Below are positions 56,009-64,000 of a DNA stretch of 64,000 bases, one piece after another. Positions within the stretch are counted from its first letter, which is position 1, and each line of letters opens with the position of its first letter. Both the position numbers and the translations under genes were made by a program. Source of the stretch: Pectobacterium polaris (lineage in GTDB: Bacteria > Pseudomonadota > Gammaproteobacteria > Enterobacterales > Enterobacteriaceae). The notes under the pieces were generated by a model, which was not told the origin of the DNA, did no database searches, and was given only the letters and a program-made list of their open reading frames with translations. The DNA lies in NCBI RefSeq assembly GCF_002307355.1, contig NZ_CP017481.1:4402001-4466000 (forward strand), written 5' to 3'.

Positions 56009-58209
56009 TATTTTGCTCCTGATGTTTCAATGCTGACGGACAGTTGGCGTAGTTTTTGGCTGGCGTCTTTTAAAATATTGTTGGTATGGGAAGCTTGGCG
56101 CACGGGCTCCTGCAGCATGGCTTTTAACTGTTCGACCTTCTCATCAAGCTCGGGGAAGGCGCTTTCCAACCCATCACTGATGGAAGCTTTAATTTTGCGT
56201 GCAACGTTACTCAGGTTTTCATCTGCGGACTGACGTTGCTGAGACATTTTGTAGCTGGAGCTGAAGAAGCTGCGCACCGCTTTATAAAATGCGAATACTA
56301 GCCCGGCTAGCGCAGGAGCCAGTACGATCCATCCTGCGGGATTCCAGAACAGTAGTGCGCCTCCGGCAAGCGTTGCCAGTAAACTGGTGAGTTTGATGCC
56401 GCTATCAATGTCGATTCTCACATCAAACTGCCCCTCAAATTTATGCTGTTGCAGCTTGGAATAGGTTGCAAGTATCTCTTTGGCATATTGCTGAAAGCGA
56501 CGAATGACCTCTTCGGTTTCATCTTTAAAAATATCCAATTCACACTTAAGAATACCCGGCAGTTCTTTTTCCAGCTCAGCATGCTGCAGTGTGAGGCAAT
56601 CTTCTAGTTCAGTTTTGAAACGATCGTTGCTGATGTCGTTATTAATCTCGGCATAGACGCGCTGACGGGCGCGGTTTTTGAATTTTTCTACCGCTTCTTC
56701 GCCTTGGTCTGCCAGACGCGATTTCAGCGATGCAAGCGACATATCCAGCAACTGGTGGGCATTCTGCATTTCCTCGTCCAGTTGCTTTGACAGTTTTCCG
56801 TAAGTTTCTTTTTGCAGATAGGTAATTTCCTTGGTGGCTTCTTCCACGGTTTTACGCGCTTTACTGACGTTAGAACGAGTGATTTTTTCTTTGCTGTTAG
56901 TCACTAGTTTCTGTGTCAGCAAGTTCAAAAAACTGCTCAGTCCTGTCTTATCGAGCACCTCATCTTTTTCAAAGTTTTCTAGCAATTTGCTACGTTTTTT
57001 AAGATTTTCCGACCCTGGAACAAAGTGTTCTGCCACACTCAGAAATGCAGGCATTGCACTGAGTGTGCAACTATCGCGGTAATTATCACCAAGCTGCTCA
57101 TGCATTTTTGTATTCAGATCGACCAAGCTTTGCTCTTCGTCAGGACTTAGCAACACTGGACGATTTAGCTGCATCGGATTGGTAATCCGCTTGTTAAACA
57201 ACGTCCAGACTTCTGTCTGAGCATTAAGGTGTGCTTTGATCTTTTCCAGCGTACCTGGATTATTTTCATCACCTTTTTGCGGCGCTGCTGCTTTGCTGGT
57301 GACGTAGAACACAGCATGTGCTTTTTCTACCGCCTGCTGGATTTGCGCCAGCACTGTACTCTCTTTACCTTCGATGCCGGGTACATCCAACAAGGCAAAA
57401 CGCTGTTGATTAGCTTCAAAGGGATAGAGTGTAGTGTCCATGGTGAAATCGGACACCCCCGTACCAATGATTTCACCATCTGCCAGATGTGCCAGTTCGG
57501 CAAATTTTGCCAGTTGTATACTTTGCAACTGCCGTAGCTCTGCGGTTTTCGCATCGCAATCAATCTGCTGCCTTTCTAGATCTTTGAGCTCAGCGGCTTT
57601 TTCAATATTTAGTGCGCGTTGCTTCACAAGTAAGTGAGCATGCTCTTTTTGTTCCGGTGTTTTTCGCCATAAATTGAGTAACTTCTGCCATAAAGAGCCA
57701 AGCTGTTGCTGCGCGAGAATAAGCGCACTGATAGCATTGATTTGCTGATGTAGCGCCGTTTCTCGGTCAATGTACTGTGAGTTGATGACTTCTATCGTCT
57801 GGGACAGTTCGTTGGCTATTTTTTGATTGTCGTCCAACGACCACTGTAATTTTTCGATATCGCTGTCAGTAAGATGATACCGTTGCTGAAATTCACGGAA
57901 GGCTTTCTGGCGCTGTTGTTTACTCTCTTCTTTCAACAAAATACGCAGCGTTTCAATGACCGTCGATTTCCCTGCATTAGTTTCACCATAAAAGGCGATG
58001 GTGAATCTGTCCCACTCAGCATTTCGTCGAAGACTATCAATATTATCATTTAAGGCCTTACAAAAGGCCTCCAGTTTCTTACGGGCATCTTCATTCGTTT
58101 TTTTCAGCGTCTCATCGGTAGTATCCTGAGTGAGATTGCTGATAATTCTCCCAACCTCCTGAGATACCCTTTGATAAAGCGAATGTGGCGTTTCAACGTC
58201 AACTAACAT
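56008..58209 (-). CDS. leoBC: LeoBC-like dynamin GTPase
   Basis: 733 aa from ATG 58209 (MLVDVETPHS) with AAGGATG 7-8 bases upstream; the longer frame to 58272 lacks this. GTPase G1 GETNAGKST, G3 DVPGIEG and FNK in the G4 place, a long coiled-coil insertion (~110-260), a second helical part, and a paired hydrophobic segment near residues 640-680 (LLATLAGGALLFWNPAGWIV, LAPALAGLVFAF) for membrane contact. Matches a dynamin-like LeoB/LeoC fusion. Eleos (leoA-leoBC) is a reported anti-phage system; LeoA was also linked to toxin release in enterotoxigenic E. coli. Confidence 0.78.
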   Translation of the reverse strand: MLVDVETPHSLYQRVSQEVGRIISNLTQDTTDETLKKTNEDARKKLEAFCKALNDNIDSLRRNAEWDRFTIAFYGETNAGKSTVIETLRILLKEESKQQRQKAFREFQQRYHLTDSDIEKLQWSLDDNQKIANELSQTIEVINSQYIDRETALHQQINAISALILAQQQLGSLWQKLLNLWRKTPEQKEHAHLLVKQRALNIEKAAELKDLERQQIDCDAKTAELRQLQSIQLAKFAELAHLADGEIIGTGVSDFTMDTTLYPFEANQQRFALLDVPGIEGKESTVLAQIQQAVEKAHAVFYVTSKAAAPQKGDENNPGTLEKIKAHLNAQTEVWTLFNKRITNPMQLNRPVLLSPDEEQSLVDLNTKMHEQLGDNYRDSCTLSAMPAFLSVAEHFVPGSENLKKRSKLLENFEKDEVLDKTGLSSFLNLLTQKLVTNSKEKITRSNVSKARKTVEEATKEITYLQKETYGKLSKQLDEEMQNAHQLLDMSLASLKSRLADQGEEAVEKFKNRARQRVYAEINNDISNDRFKTELEDCLTLQHAELEKELPGILKCELDIFKDETEEVIRRFQQYAKEILATYSKLQQHKFEGQFDVRIDIDSGIKLTSLLATLAGGALLFWNPAGWIVLAPALAGLVFAFYKAVRSFFSSSYKMSQQRQSADENLSNVARKIKASISDGLESAFPELDEKVEQLKAMLQEPVRQASHTNNILKDASQKLRQLSVSIETSGAK

Positions 58210-58582
58210 AAAGCATCCTTTCAAAGCACAACATATTCTATATGTAATGATGATGAGCAAACCCATATTCACTGAACATCAAGTCCGGTGATATGTTCGG
58301 GGAGCATTTCAGGGCGTTTGTTAAAATAATTTGCCCTATACGCAGAAGCCTCCATCTGTATCTTGTAACAGTTTGAGTTGGTGTTTTTTTTAAAAATACC
58401 TAATAAAACAACGGCAGATCAGAGTTTTTCTTTAATGAAACTGGTCGCAGTGACGTTTCAAATATCAGCTTCTGGCACAGAACAGCACTAAAAAACACTC
58501 CAACAGCAATGTACCAAACGCAACTGTTCATGACAGATTAAATATCTATTCAATGTCTGCATTTTTCACTCTGCCCGACAGA

Positions 58583-58615
58583 AGAAAATCGGCTCAGTGC
58601 AATCTCACTGAGCCG
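58583..58615 (-). terminator. terminator of the monooxygenase gene
   Basis: GGCTCAGTG (58591-58599) and CACTGAGCC (58606-58614), 9-bp stem (10 with the flanking C-G), 6-base loop, ATTTTCTTC on the minus strand past the stem. The rest of 58210-58582 is an AT-rich gap holding the leoBC promoter region, with no other gene seen. Confidence 0.85.
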
Positions 58616-58627
58616 GCAACGTTTATG

Positions 58628-60061
58628 CTATTGAACTCGCCAGTCGCTAAAGTAATGACCGATCGCGGAAGGTTGGTCGAGAGGAGCGGTGGCGGCTATA
58701 TAGCCATCTGGCCGAACTAGCAGGTATTGATCAGAATAGGGGCTACTTCCCGTTTCAACATGCAGGACAGTGACGATATTAGGCAGTGATGCAGGCACCG
58801 TCGCCGTACCAACGATGAGCAGACTGTAATTACGATAATTTAAATGTGAGTAAATTCTGTCTGGCTGACTAGAGTGAGAATCACGCCACATAAAATCATG
58901 CAGCCTTTCGCCAACACGCCCGTCTGTTCCGTAGCGAACGCCCATACCCGTGATGTAACCCGCACGTTTTTCGACAATCTTGACGTAATCATCGGCGTGG
59001 GTGCCTGTCTCTGAGGTTTTGGTTGAACGCACGAGTTCCGCTGAGGTTTTTACGACTTCCAACGCGATCGCTTTTCGCTCTGTTTCGTAAGTCTGTAGCA
59101 GCGTTTGGGGCGCATGATGATGGGTAATCATCGCTATTTTCCAGATGAGGTTAAATGCATCGGCCAACCCCGTATTTAACCCTTGCCCACCATTCACTGA
59201 GTGAATATGGCTAGCATCACCAGCGATAAATAGTTTATCTTCAAGGCTATAGCGTTCTGCTACAGACTCTTTAACCGAGAATTGCGAGTACCACTCAATC
59301 GACTTGAAACGCAGACGGTGTGGTTGCAGAGCATGATTAATTTTATCTATCGCCTGCTGTTGCGTGAAGTCTTCACTGTCCATCTGGATATAGAAACGAT
59401 CAATCTTACCTTCACGTGGTATCCAGGCGACATCGGCTGTTTCTGCCTGAAAAACAATAATTTCCGGTACTTTGGGGAAATCAGTTTCTATTTCGCCATC
59501 AATCACTGCCCAGGTAATTTGCGGCCGAGTGATCTCAAACGGGATAGCAAAGTGTTGGCGCACAAACGATCGTGAACCATCTGCACCAATCAAATACCGG
59601 GAACGGACGGTCTCACCGCTGGTGAGCGTGGTGAGGCATCCGTCTTCCTCCAGCACAATATCTTCCACAGAGGTATTGCGGCGCACGGCGCTCTTTAGTT
59701 CGGTGAGCTTATTATCGAGCGCTTGTTCCACATAAGCCTGACCAATCATTAAAAAATGCTTGTGAAAACAGCCTTCTAAAGCATCCCACCAGGTAGATTG
59801 GCGTGAAATAAATTTACCTTTTGACCAGACTGAGCTGGTATTACAGGCTTTGCCCAAGGGATAAAGCTCGTCGAATAAACCGATAATTTCAAACAACTGC
59901 AAGCTACGAGCGTTTAACGCATCAGCACGGCCTACCGTCAGTGGCCCTTGTGATTTATCGATAATGACGGTGCTTAAACCCGACAGCTGAGCAAGATAGG
60001 CACAGGCCAAGCCGACAGGCCCCGCACCGATAATCATGAGATCAACATCTTGTGGTTTCAT
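58628..60061 (-). CDS. class A FAD-dependent monooxygenase
   Basis: 477 aa. FAD-binding GxGxxG (IGAGPVGLACAYLAQ) at the N-terminus, DG motif (LIGADGSRSFVRQ) near residue 160, and GD motif (LFIAGDASHIHSVNGGQGLN) near 280 identify a PHBH-fold aromatic or polyketide hydroxylase. Start overlaps the dioxygenase gene stop by ATGA, so the two act in one pathway. Substrate unknown; the operon is separate from the DltABC-like genes by a terminator. Confidence 0.9.
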   Translation of the reverse strand: MKPQDVDLMIIGAGPVGLACAYLAQLSGLSTVIIDKSQGPLTVGRADALNARSLQLFEIIGLFDELYPLGKACNTSSVWSKGKFISRQSTWWDALEGCFHKHFLMIGQAYVEQALDNKLTELKSAVRRNTSVEDIVLEEDGCLTTLTSGETVRSRYLIGADGSRSFVRQHFAIPFEITRPQITWAVIDGEIETDFPKVPEIIVFQAETADVAWIPREGKIDRFYIQMDSEDFTQQQAIDKINHALQPHRLRFKSIEWYSQFSVKESVAERYSLEDKLFIAGDASHIHSVNGGQGLNTGLADAFNLIWKIAMITHHHAPQTLLQTYETERKAIALEVVKTSAELVRSTKTSETGTHADDYVKIVEKRAGYITGMGVRYGTDGRVGERLHDFMWRDSHSSQPDRIYSHLNYRNYSLLIVGTATVPASLPNIVTVLHVETGSSPYSDQYLLVRPDGYIAATAPLDQPSAIGHYFSDWRVQ

Positions 60062-60936
60062 GACGGTTGCACCAAATGTGGATTATTCAGTGGCTGTTTA
60101 GCATGGATATGCACGCGGCGTAGATGACGGCCACTCTGGCTAGCATAAGATTCACGGCCATGTAGTAACGAGTAGTTATCTGCAATCGCAATATCGCCGC
60201 TTTGCCACTGATGAGCATACTGAACCCGTGGGTCATATAAGGCATGTTGCAAACTACTGAGTAATTGCTCTTGTTCTTCAGGTTCAATACCTGAGAAATG
60301 ATAAGTCGATGGGTTCAAAAATTCTTTATCGCCAGCAATAGGCGGTTCACAAAAACGAATGACGGGATGAGTACGGTAAGGGTGTTGTTCGATAATAGGA
60401 GCCTGCGCGGTACTGCTGTATAACTCGACTGCACGCTGATACTGACCTGTTGCACGCTGCCACAGTGCTTTGGTTTCGGGTGACGCCAGACGTAACGCCG
60501 TGGTGGTACTCGAAAACGTGGTTCGCCCTCCCTGACCTTCGCCAATAGCTGATACGCATTGAAAGACTTGTAATTCCGGCACCGTTTTAAGGTACATGCC
60601 GTCCCAATGCAAGGGGACATAGTTGTTAGCAAAGATATGGTCGGTAGCATCGGGTTGTTCAACCAACTCCAACACGGCGCCAAACGGCCATTGCATAATG
60701 TCGCCAATGGCTTCGCAGTATGTTGTTAAATTTTCTGCACTCGTAAAGCTATCAAAGCCCCGTAGTATCACTAACTGTTGGTTTTCTACCAATGTACGCA
60801 GCCAGGTAGGTGATAACTCGCCAATGTGTACGCCTAACTGTTTAGGCTCAATACGTACACCAAAATGACAGGTTTCACCTTGAGAATTGGTTAGAGGCTG
60901 ATAATCAAATCGATCTTCTAAAGTGAATGCGTCCAT
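60058..60936 (-). CDS. TauD/TfdA-family Fe(II)/2-oxoglutarate dioxygenase
   Basis: 292 aa from ATG 60936 (MDAFTLEDRFD), with GGAG 7 bases upstream; the 60960 ATG has a weak site. Metal-binding HxD (LHWDGMYL near 115), distal His (LLHGRES near 255) and 2-oxoglutarate-binding Arg (HLRRVHI) are present. Hydroxylates or desaturates a small organic acid or amino acid. Pairs with the flavin monooxygenase. Likely secondary metabolite modification. Confidence 0.88.
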   Translation of the reverse strand: MDAFTLEDRFDYQPLTNSQGETCHFGVRIEPKQLGVHIGELSPTWLRTLVENQQLVILRGFDSFTSAENLTTYCEAIGDIMQWPFGAVLELVEQPDATDHIFANNYVPLHWDGMYLKTVPELQVFQCVSAIGEGQGGRTTFSSTTTALRLASPETKALWQRATGQYQRAVELYSSTAQAPIIEQHPYRTHPVIRFCEPPIAGDKEFLNPSTYHFSGIEPEEQEQLLSSLQHALYDPRVQYAHQWQSGDIAIADNYSLLHGRESYASQSGRHLRRVHIHAKQPLNNPHLVQPS

Positions 60937-61109
60937 TTTACGTCTCCGTGTATTATCCATTGTTGAAAGATCTTTTCAGATAATATCGGCAACAAATATT
61001 CAACACCACGGATACAATTATAATAATTAGGGTGATTTGAATATAGAATCACTGCCCTCCTATTCTTCACCAATATCTGATGATGTAATCGACCTTAATA
61101 AAAACCCAT

Positions 61110-61139
61110 AAAAAAACCCCAGATAAACCTATCCGAGGT
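61110..61139 (-). terminator. terminator of the DltABC-like operon
   Basis: On the minus strand ACCTCGGATA pairs with TATCTGGGGT (one G-U and one mismatch) around a 4-base loop, followed by TTTTTT. Plus-strand positions 61130-61139 and 61116-61125, 37 bp past the carrier protein stop. Confidence 0.85.
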
Positions 61140-61175
61140 CTTTAAACAGCCGCAAAAACCGTCGCCGTTTCAGGC

Positions 61176-61397
61176 TTAGCCGCGGTTCTCTTCGATGTAG
61201 CGAGCCAAGTCCGCAGGGGTCTTCAGAACGGTGGCGACTTCGGTTGGTGGGATCACGCAGCCGTAAACGTCCTGCACTTCCAGCACCAAGTCGACCGCCA
61301 GAATAGAGTCGAGAATATCGGACTCAATTAGCTCATCGTTAAAGCCCACTTTACGGGATAAGATCTTTTCAAACAGCGCGAGTATTTCTTGTTCCAT
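61176..61397 (-). CDS. DltC-like acyl/peptidyl carrier protein
   Basis: 73 aa from ATG 61397 (MEQEILALFEKILS), CAGGAAA seven bases upstream; an ATG one codon earlier (61400) is possible. The phosphopantetheine serine lies in DILDSILAVDLV. The fold (VGFNDELIES ... VYGCVIPPTEVATVLKTPADLARYI) is that of D-alanyl carrier protein or a similar PCP. It would carry the aminoacyl group activated by the adjacent adenylation enzyme to the MBOAT protein. Confidence 0.88.
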   Translation of the reverse strand: MEQEILALFEKILSRKVGFNDELIESDILDSILAVDLVLEVQDVYGCVIPPTEVATVLKTPADLARYIEENRG

Positions 61398-61413
61398 CAT
61401 TTTTCCTGAGTCA

Positions 61414-62847
61414 TTAGATCGTGCGGGCATGGGTATCCAGCAGCTTACGGTCGATTTTGCCGTTAGGATTAAGCGGCAACGCATCTTTGATAATAATTTG
61501 GGAAGGTACCATGTAAGGCGGAATCACCTTCGAGAGCGATGTTTTGATCGCTTCTGGCGCTAAGTTCGTCACGCAGAACGCTGCAATACGTAAAACGCCA
61601 CCGCCCGATTTCATCAGCGGCAGAACAACCGCTTCGCTGATGTCGGAGATCGCCAGCAGGCGATTTTCAATCTCGTTGATTTCAATGCGGTAACCATTCA
61701 GTTTGATCTGGCTGTCATTGCGGCCCTGACAGTACAGCAGCCCGTCCTCGTAGCCCAGGTCGCCAGTTCTGTAGCCCCGGAACGCTTCGCTCTCCCGATT
61801 CAGCAATTTCTCCGCATTCTCTTTCGCCAGCCCGAGGTAGCCACGCATGACGTTTTTGCCCCAAATGATCAGCTCACCCTCAGACGTAATTTCCATTCTG
61901 GAGTCCGGCATCATCGCGCCGACCGGCAGCAGATCGTTTTCACTGTGCAGGATTTCATCGGTGATTTCGATGACGGTGGTCGCGATAGTCGCTTCCGTTG
62001 GGCCATAGGAGTTGAGAATTTTGGCGTGTGGGAAGCGACGGCGTAACTGTTTTACCAGCGCTTTGTTGAGCACTTCGCCAATGAACACGAAGACGTTGAG
62101 TTCAGGTAAATACTCACTGTTGAACTGGGGTGAGAGCAGCCTCTGGTAGGCGAAAGAAGGCGTTGAAACCCAGACCGAAACACCGTTGTCTTTCAGGCGA
62201 TCGAGCCAGTTTTCTGCCGCGATATCCTCTTTTGCATTCAGAACGATGTGCCCCCCAGTAGCCAGATTCGCCAGCAGCGGAATTAGAGAGAGATCGAAGC
62301 TGAACACTGCATGGTTCATCAGCACCGGCACGTCTGGCAGCGAAAAGTCCTGGCGCACCCACTTCATGAAGTGCCACAGGCTTTCACGCCCGATCTGCAC
62401 GCCTTTAGGCTTTCCAGTGCTGCCGGAGGTGAACATGATATAGGCAAGATCTTGCTCGACTAACGCCTGCCCTGCCTCACCGGTAGCAATGAACTGTCTG
62501 GTAGCCACATCGTAATAATAAGGGGCATTCGCCAGGTGGCAAATCTCGTTAAGCCGCTCCTGAGGATAGATGCAATCCACCGGAATATACGGGATGTTAT
62601 GCAGCAGACAGCTATAGATAGCCACGGCGAATTCCGCCTGCTGATGGCCGTATAACACGACCGGTGCGCCATCGAGCTGCTGGCAGTGCTGATAACGACG
62701 CGACCAGTCTGTCACGGCGGCGGATAGCTGTTGCCAGGTCATCGCGTCATCGCTGCCACTAATCGCCAACTGCTGTGGGTTCGCGGGGTCGAGTAATGCC
62801 GCCCGGAGGAAATCTTGTAGTTCCTGAAGCTCTGAGTGAAGTTTCAT
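61414..62847 (-). CDS. DltA-like amino acid adenylating enzyme
   Basis: 477 aa ANL-superfamily enzyme. ATP motif FTSGSTGKPKG near residue 145, core A5 SYGPTEAT near 285, TGDLGY near 375, GRNDSQIKLNGYRIE near 400, and the catalytic Lys in NPNGKIDR near 470. Architecture matches DltA (D-alanine-D-alanyl carrier protein ligase). In characterised DltA proteins a Cys in the FCGE segment shapes the D-Ala pocket; here it reads FIGEVL, Ile for Cys, so the activated amino acid may differ. Overlaps the MBOAT gene by ATGA. Confidence 0.88.
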   Translation of the reverse strand: MKLHSELQELQDFLRAALLDPANPQQLAISGSDDAMTWQQLSAAVTDWSRRYQHCQQLDGAPVVLYGHQQAEFAVAIYSCLLHNIPYIPVDCIYPQERLNEICHLANAPYYYDVATRQFIATGEAGQALVEQDLAYIMFTSGSTGKPKGVQIGRESLWHFMKWVRQDFSLPDVPVLMNHAVFSFDLSLIPLLANLATGGHIVLNAKEDIAAENWLDRLKDNGVSVWVSTPSFAYQRLLSPQFNSEYLPELNVFVFIGEVLNKALVKQLRRRFPHAKILNSYGPTEATIATTVIEITDEILHSENDLLPVGAMMPDSRMEITSEGELIIWGKNVMRGYLGLAKENAEKLLNRESEAFRGYRTGDLGYEDGLLYCQGRNDSQIKLNGYRIEINEIENRLLAISDISEAVVLPLMKSGGGVLRIAAFCVTNLAPEAIKTSLSKVIPPYMVPSQIIIKDALPLNPNGKIDRKLLDTHARTI

Positions 62848-63965
62848 AGTGGGGACATTCCGCTAAATATGTAGAGGGAGGCCGCGGCGCTTGCCAGCGT
62901 CAGAATTCGACCGATGAACACAATAACCGGATGGTGTAGACAATTGCTCAGTGCCGGACTGCGTTTGGCTGACCATTGCAGCATGTTGTGAGCAACGGAA
63001 ATGGCGCCAAACAGCGCGCCGCTGATAACATAGTGTCGTTCAAGCCCGTTCCATGCCCCCATACAAAACAGGGTGCAGAAGATGCCAATATTCTGTGCCA
63101 ACGTTTTGTTCTGTCGGAAAAAGTCGAGCTTCATCAGATTCATATAAATCGGCATAAAGACCACGTCCCTCAGCCATTCAGACAGGCTGATGTGGAAGCG
63201 ACGCCAGAAGTCCTGCGGGTTTTTCGCCAGAATAGGCAGATTGAAGTTCGCCGGGATATTCAGACCAAATAAACGCCCAGCCCCGATAGCCATATTGCTG
63301 TAGCCAGCAAAATCAAAGTAAAGGTAGGCGCTGTAAGCCAGCGACATTACGACACCCACGCTTAACGTAAACGGGCGATGGCTCCACGACTCAATCACCA
63401 GATTATTGATCAGCATAGCGAATAAAAATTTCTGAATAATGCCGGTAAAAATCTGCTCCATCGCCACTAAAAACTGTTCACGGGTCATCGTGAAGACGGG
63501 TTTATTAATGTCATTAAGCCATGTCCGCCAGCGATACATCGGGCCGGCCAGAATAATAAAAGGCATAAAGAGGTAGCAGAAATAGTGCAGGAAATTCCGA
63601 CCATCTTTTTTGCTGCGATAAAGCAGGACATCAATGGCGCGGAAGGTCATAAAGGACAGGCCGATCATGCCCCAGTGGTTGTTAAGGTGTAATTTCACCA
63701 AAAACAGCGGGAGCAACGTCAGGCTGACCGCCTGCCAGGTTTTTAACCACCCCTTCTCTTTTAAGGTGACGAGAATATAAAAGCTCAGGAACACCGCCAC
63801 GGGAATAACGTAATCCCCCTGGAAAATATATCCCCAGCCGAATACCGCCAATACGGAGAAGGCAGATAAATACGTCAGCCGATAACTGAATACGCGATTA
63901 ACCAGCGCAAACAATAATGCTGATGAAAACAGAAGGAAAAAAAACATTCCGGAGCTGTACATCAT
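62844..63965 (-). CDS. DltB-like MBOAT acyltransferase
   Basis: 373 aa, about ten membrane helices. The MBOAT core LAKNPQDFWRRFHISLSEWL precedes RDVVFMPIYMNL, and the conserved His lies in the segment around NGLERHYVISGALF. DltB relatives move D-alanyl groups from a carrier to an exported acceptor. The operon reads on toward the carrier protein; an upstream partner such as DltD would lie outside the window (the last 35 bp hold none). Confidence 0.9.
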   Translation of the reverse strand: MMYSSGMFFFLLFSSALLFALVNRVFSYRLTYLSAFSVLAVFGWGYIFQGDYVIPVAVFLSFYILVTLKEKGWLKTWQAVSLTLLPLFLVKLHLNNHWGMIGLSFMTFRAIDVLLYRSKKDGRNFLHYFCYLFMPFIILAGPMYRWRTWLNDINKPVFTMTREQFLVAMEQIFTGIIQKFLFAMLINNLVIESWSHRPFTLSVGVVMSLAYSAYLYFDFAGYSNMAIGAGRLFGLNIPANFNLPILAKNPQDFWRRFHISLSEWLRDVVFMPIYMNLMKLDFFRQNKTLAQNIGIFCTLFCMGAWNGLERHYVISGALFGAISVAHNMLQWSAKRSPALSNCLHHPVIVFIGRILTLASAAASLYIFSGMSPL

Positions 63966-64000
63966 TCATCCTTCAGAATTTTTGATATTCAAAATGCACT

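Overview
The window looks like the chromosome of a soft-rot enterobacterium, most likely Pectobacterium (species not resolvable by eye). The basis is a complete type II secretion (out) cluster with pectinase genes beside it, a Nep1-like necrosis protein, and enterobacterial core genes (dbpA, alaC, tRNA-Arg TCT). No rRNA and no CRISPR array were seen.

1-14 kb: mixed accessory and core genes. Two LprI-like secreted proteins (the first cut by the window edge) are followed by an Lrp/AsnC remnant, small coupled ORFs behind a hairpin that masks a ribosome binding site, the necrosis-inducing protein, several uncharacterised secreted or small proteins, an RBBP9-like hydrolase and dbpA. Next is a four-gene metal/oxyanion ABC transporter operon with a ModE-like operator, then an LLM-type flavin oxidoreductase.

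14-33 kb (mostly minus strand): outCDEFGHIJKLMNO, preceded by pehX and a Bacillus-type PL1 pectate lyase, with outB and outS just beyond. Together these secrete and supply plant cell wall-degrading enzymes. outE is frameshifted near its 3' end in this sequence. A KdgR-like box lies between the pectate lyase and outB. 31.7-38 kb: alaC, a dipeptide epimerase plus D-amino-acid aminotransferase pair, and a large MscS-type channel.

38.2-52.5 kb: an integrated satellite-type island at the 3' end of tRNA-Arg(TCT). It carries a P4-family integrase, AlpA-type regulator, BRO antirepressor, ribbon-helix-helix regulator, Icd-like small gene, large zinc-finger/Toprim/DUF927 primase-helicase, SSB, ProQ/FinO protein, a HEPN-like cargo gene, a Dit-like/HTH fusion, a small-terminase-like gene, a YdaT-like protein and a DUF4224 protein. 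Two inverted copies of a TTGGTTCA iteron block resemble the ori/crr pair of phage P4. A 21-bp direct repeat lies near both ends.

52.5-58.3 kb: a second P4-type integrase with a damaged N-terminus, then a dynamin-like GTPase operon (leoBC plus a leoA-like gene split in two) that fits the Eleos anti-phage system. 58.6-64 kb: a flavin monooxygenase plus TauD-like dioxygenase pair, then a DltB-DltA-DltC-like operon running off the window edge.
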